In this document: in pieces, positions 61,416 to 64,000 of the stretch
Numbering within the stretch: the stretch's first letter is position 1
Layout of the letters: the number at the start of each line of letters is the position of its first letter
From: Pelagerythrobacter marensis
Lineage (GTDB): Bacteria > Pseudomonadota > Alphaproteobacteria > Sphingomonadales > Sphingomonadaceae
Length of the DNA: 64,000 nucleotides
Assembly: GCF_001028625.1 (NCBI RefSeq)
Contig: NZ_CP011805.1
Span: 372,001-436,000, forward strand
Reading direction: 5' to 3'
Made by a program: the position numbers and the translations under genes
The notes under the pieces: generated by a model
The model's database searches: none
The model's input: the letters and a program-made list of their open reading frames with translations, nothing else
What the model was told of the DNA's origin: nothing

Positions 61416-62825
61416 TCAGGCGCTGTAATACATGTCGAATTCGGCCGGGCAGGGCGTGGTTTCGACCCGCATGACTTCTTCCCACTTCAGTTCGACATAG
61501 GCGTCGATCTGATCCTTGGTGAACACGTCCCCCTTCAACAGGAAATCGTGATCGGCGGAAAGCGCTTCCAGCGCTTCGCGCAGCGAACCGCAAACGGTCG
61601 GCACGTCGGCCAGTTCGGCCGGCGGCAGATCGTACAGGTTCTTGTCCATCGCTTCGCCCGGATGGATCTTGTTCTGGATCCCGTCCAGCCCGGCCATCAG
61701 CAGGGCGGCATAGGCGAGATAGGGGTTGGCCATCGCGTCGGGGAAACGGAATTCGACCCGCTTCGCCTTGTCGCCCGCACCATAAGGGATGCGGCAGCTG
61801 GCCGAACGGTTGCGCGCCGAATAGGCGAGCAGGACCGGCGCCTCGAAACCCGGAACCAGCCGCTTGTAGCTGTTGGTGGTCGGGTTGGTGAAGGCGTTCA
61901 GCGCCTTGGCATGTTTGATCACGCCGCCGATGTAATAGAGGCAATTGTCCGACAGGCCGGCATAACCGTTGCCGGCGAACGTCGGCTTGCCGCCATCCCA
62001 GATCGACATGTGGGTGTGCATGCCGCTGCCGTTATCGTCCTTGATCGGCTTGGGCATGAAAGTCGCCGTCTTGCCGTAGGCATGGGCAACCTGATGCACG
62101 ACGTACTTGTAGATCTGCATGTTGTCGGCAGTTTCGACGAGGGTCGAAAACAGCAGGCCCAGTTCGTGCTGGGCAGCGGCGACTTCATGGTGATGCTTGT
62201 CGCACTTCAGCCCCATTTCGATCATCGTGGCGACCATTTCGCCGCGAATGTCGACGGCGCTGTCGACCGGTGCGACGGGGAAATAGCCGCCCTTGGCACG
62301 CGGCCGGTGCGCAAGGTTGCCCGCTTCGTATTCCTTGCCCGTGTTGGTCGGCAGTTCAATATCGTCGATCGCGTAGCCCGAACCGGCATAGCCGTCTTCG
62401 AAACGGACATCGTCGAACATGAAGAATTCGGCTTCGGGGCCGACGAAGATGGTGTCGCCGAGACCGGTGGTCTTCAGATAGTTTTCCGCCCGCTTGGCGG
62501 TGGAACGCGGATCGCGCGCGTACCAGTCGCCGGTCGAAGGTTCGACGATGTCGCAGAACAGGATCAGCATCGGCGTGGCGCTGAACGGATCGATGTAAGT
62601 GCGTTCAAGATCCGGTTTCAGGATCATGTCGCTTTCGTTGATCGCTTTCCACCCGGCGATGGAAGAGCCGTCGAACATCAGCCCGTCTTCCAGCTCGTCT
62701 TCGCCCAGCAGCGCGGCGGTCATGGTCAGATGCTGCCACTTGCCCTTGGGGTCGGTAAAACGCAGATCGACCCACTCGATCTCATGCTCCTCGATCTGTT
62801 TGAGGACATCTTTGGCCTTGGACAT
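61416..62825 (-). CDS. glnA: Glutamine synthetase type I
   Basis: The 469-residue protein has the GSI signatures FDGSSIAGWKAINESDM, the metal-ligand stretch VGPEAEFFMFDDV, NGSGMHTHMSIWDGGK and the adenylylation tyrosine Y398 (KNLYDLPPAE), so it should be controlled by GlnE. It makes glutamine from glutamate and ammonia. It is the second gene of glnB-glnA, separated from glnB by 62 bases that contain a 14-base palindrome. Confidence 0.97.
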   Translation of the reverse strand: MSKAKDVLKQIEEHEIEWVDLRFTDPKGKWQHLTMTAALLGEDELEDGLMFDGSSIAGWKAINESDMILKPDLERTYIDPFSATPMLILFCDIVEPSTGDWYARDPRSTAKRAENYLKTTGLGDTIFVGPEAEFFMFDDVRFEDGYAGSGYAIDDIELPTNTGKEYEAGNLAHRPRAKGGYFPVAPVDSAVDIRGEMVATMIEMGLKCDKHHHEVAAAQHELGLLFSTLVETADNMQIYKYVVHQVAHAYGKTATFMPKPIKDDNGSGMHTHMSIWDGGKPTFAGNGYAGLSDNCLYYIGGVIKHAKALNAFTNPTTNSYKRLVPGFEAPVLLAYSARNRSASCRIPYGAGDKAKRVEFRFPDAMANPYLAYAALLMAGLDGIQNKIHPGEAMDKNLYDLPPAELADVPTVCGSLREALEALSADHDFLLKGDVFTKDQIDAYVELKWEEVMRVETTPCPAEFDMYYSA

Positions 62826-62843
62826 GTGGTTCCCTCTTGATTG

Positions 62844-62857
62844 CCCCGAATTCGGGG
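62844..62857. repeat. Palindrome in the glnB-glnA gap
   Basis: CCCCGAATTCGGGG is a perfect 14-base palindrome in the 62-base gap between glnB and glnA. As RNA it could form a stable hairpin between the two genes and set their ratio, or act as a site for a dimeric protein. Confidence 0.4.
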
Positions 62858-62887
62858 ATTGAACGGGTTTGCGCGCGGTGCGCGCAG

Positions 62888-63226
62888 TCAGATGGCGTCG
62901 TCGTCTTTCTCGCCGGTGCGGATACGCAGCGCCGATTCGACGGTGGAAACGAAGATCTTGCCGTCGCCGATGCGGCCGGTCTGCGCGGCGGCGGCGATCG
63001 CTTCCACCACCCGTTCCGCGATCTCGTCGCCCACGATCACTTCCAGCTTAACCTTGGGCAGGAAATCGACGACGTATTCGGCACCGCGATACAGTTCGGT
63101 GTGCCCTTTCTGCCGGCCGAAGCCCTTGGCTTCGAGAACGGTGATGCCGGACACGCCGATTTCATGCAGTGCCTCCTTCACCTCGTCGAGCTTGAAGGGC
63201 TTGATGATCGCTTCGATCTTTTTCAT
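62888..63226 (-). CDS. glnB: Nitrogen regulatory protein P-II
   Basis: The 112-residue protein starts MKKIEAIIKPFKLDEVKEAL and has the T-loop with Y51 (GHTELYRGAEYVVDF), the residue uridylylated by GlnD, and the C-terminal GKIFVSTVESALRIRTGE. It senses 2-oxoglutarate and ATP/ADP and controls GlnE and NtrB. The ATG at 63226 is chosen over in-frame codons further upstream. A sigma-54-like promoter lies 85-100 bases upstream. Confidence 0.97.
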   Translation of the reverse strand: MKKIEAIIKPFKLDEVKEALHEIGVSGITVLEAKGFGRQKGHTELYRGAEYVVDFLPKVKLEVIVGDEIAERVVEAIAAAAQTGRIGDGKIFVSTVESALRIRTGEKDDDAI

Positions 63227-63311
63227 GTGGCCTTCGATCCCTGCGCAATATGCCGACCCGTGCGGAACGCGTGCCCGCCCGGTTCGGCTCATCGCTTACC
63301 GTTGCAGGCAA

Positions 63312-63328
63312 ATCAAGAAGCGTGCCAA
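63312..63328 (-). promoter_or_regulatory. Candidate sigma-54 promoter of glnB-glnA
   Basis: On the minus strand TTGGCACG (63328-63321) is followed after four bases by TTGAT (63316-63312). The -24 element is a perfect match to the sigma-54 consensus TGGCACG-N4-TTGCW; the -12 element has GA where GC is expected. It lies about 85 bases before glnB, a classic nitrogen-regulated gene. No convincing NtrC site was found upstream. Confidence 0.55.
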
Positions 63329-63411
63329 TATCGCCGCAGGGCGCAGGACGCGCATTCGGCGCGGCGAAACGCACGAAGTTGCCCAATCGGAGTCCACTCA
63401 GTGCCTAAAAA

Positions 63412-64000
63412 CTAGGCAGGGAGGCGCAGGCCGGCAGTCTGGTCGAGGCCGCACATCAGGTTCAGCGATTGCACCGCCGCACCGCTGGCGCCCTTGCCGA
63501 GATTGTCGAGCCGGGCGACGAGGCGCGCGTGCCCACCCCCTTCGTTGCCGAACACGAACAGGTCCATGGCATCGGACGGTGCAGCATTTTCTTCCAGCAC
63601 CAGCTCGCCGATCCCGCTCTCGTCGCGCACGGACACGACGGGGGACCCGTCGAAGAACCTGCGCAATGTATCGCGCAGCACGTCGGCGGTCGGATTGCCC
63701 GGCATCGCGCCCAGGTGCAGCGGAACCTCCACGATCATCCCGCGATAGGCGGGCACGACCGAAGGGGCGAAGATCACGTCGTGTTCCAGCCCGGCATGTG
63801 CCTTCATTTCGGGCTGATGCTTGTGCGCCATTGCATAGGCATAGGCGCGAAAGGCGGGGGCGCCCCCGGATTCGAACTGTTCGATCAGCGCCTTGCCCCC
63901 GCCGGAATAGCCGCTGACGGCGTTGACGGTGTAAGGCCAGTCGGCCGGGATCACGCCGGCACGCACCAGCGGCGCGACCAGTGCGAGAAATCCCGTCGGG
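63412..64000 (-). CDS. argC: N-acetyl-gamma-glutamyl-phosphate reductase, C-terminal part
   Basis: The frame is open to the window edge, so only the last 195 or so residues are present (beginning PTGFLALVAPLVRAGVIPADW). AVSGYSGGGKALIEQF and the VVPAYRGMIVEVPLHL segment match ArgC of the short type, where the catalytic Cys lies in the NPGCYPTG motif; the window cuts right after that Cys. ArgC makes N-acetylglutamate semialdehyde in arginine synthesis. It ends 185 bases upstream of glnB. Confidence 0.92.
   Translation of the reverse strand, partial: PTGFLALVAPLVRAGVIPADWPYTVNAVSGYSGGGKALIEQFESGGAPAFRAYAYAMAHKHQPEMKAHAGLEHDVIFAPSVVPAYRGMIVEVPLHLGAMPGNPTADVLRDTLRRFFDGSPVVSVRDESGIGELVLEENAAPSDAMDLFVFGNEGGGHARLVARLDNLGKGASGAAVQSLNLMCGLDQTAGLRLPA

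Noticed and set aside
63329..63411. NtrC binding sites upstream of the sigma-54-like promoter
   Set aside because: No pair resembling TGCACC-N5-GGTGCA could be found by eye.
1..64000. CRISPR arrays, rRNA or tRNA genes, integrative elements
   Set aside because: No regularly spaced repeats, no cloverleaf with a GGTTCGAATCC-type T-arm in any gap, and no integrase or attachment-site duplication were seen.

Overview
The window looks like a chromosomal segment of a Sphingomonadales alphaproteobacterium, probably Erythrobacteraceae-like. This rests on high GC, two large TonB-dependent receptors, an ATP12-type F1 chaperone, the argS-SPOR-nagZ-scpAB-tatABC order and the ispH-thrB-rnhA order. No sequence search was possible, so the lineage is inferred from gene content and order. 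Nearly all of the window is coding. I see no rRNA, tRNA, CRISPR array or intact mobile element.

Layout. 0-1.7 kb: end of an Mla-type lipid-transport operon (ATPase tail, MlaD, auxiliary lipoprotein). 1.7-4.9 kb: a tightly overlapping minus-strand operon (crcB, RluA-family pseudouridine synthase, HAD phosphatase, small membrane protein, ATP12). 5.1-6.0 kb: rpsU and a membrane-anchored FKBP. 6.1-9.9 kb: the gatCAB amidotransferase operon, which carries a 35-codon ORF between gatC and gatA and a small membrane protein between gatA and gatB, all with translational-coupling overlaps. 9.9-15.8 kb: an AT-rich lipoprotein islet, a small conserved-looking protein, a two-domain M16 peptidase and a HerA-like ATPase. 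16.0-18.6 kb: clpB with a plausible heat-shock promoter.

18.8-29.9 kb is the most accessory-looking part. It holds two TonB-dependent receptors facing each other across an IS5-type transposase remnant and a small cysteine-rich secreted protein. The second receptor is divergent from a beta-oxidation-like set (thiolase, SDR, enoyl-CoA hydratase, MarR regulator). 29.9-37.1 kb is a Tad/Flp pilus locus (cpaA-B-C-D-E, tadB, tadC) in which the expected cpaF ATPase gene and any flp pilin gene are absent.

37.1-64 kb is mostly housekeeping: an alpha/beta hydrolase and FAD oxidoreductase pair, yegP-like, rnhA-thrB-ispH, the long argS to tatC operon, an amidohydrolase, threonine ammonia-lyase, bpt-tamA-tamB (N-end-rule transferase followed by the outer-membrane translocation module), a GH24 lysozyme, glnB-glnA behind a sigma-54-like promoter, and the 3' part of argC cut by the window end.

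No clear new defence or biosynthetic system is evident. The best leads are the interleaved gat operon, the Tad locus without its ATPase, and the receptor/beta-oxidation locus.
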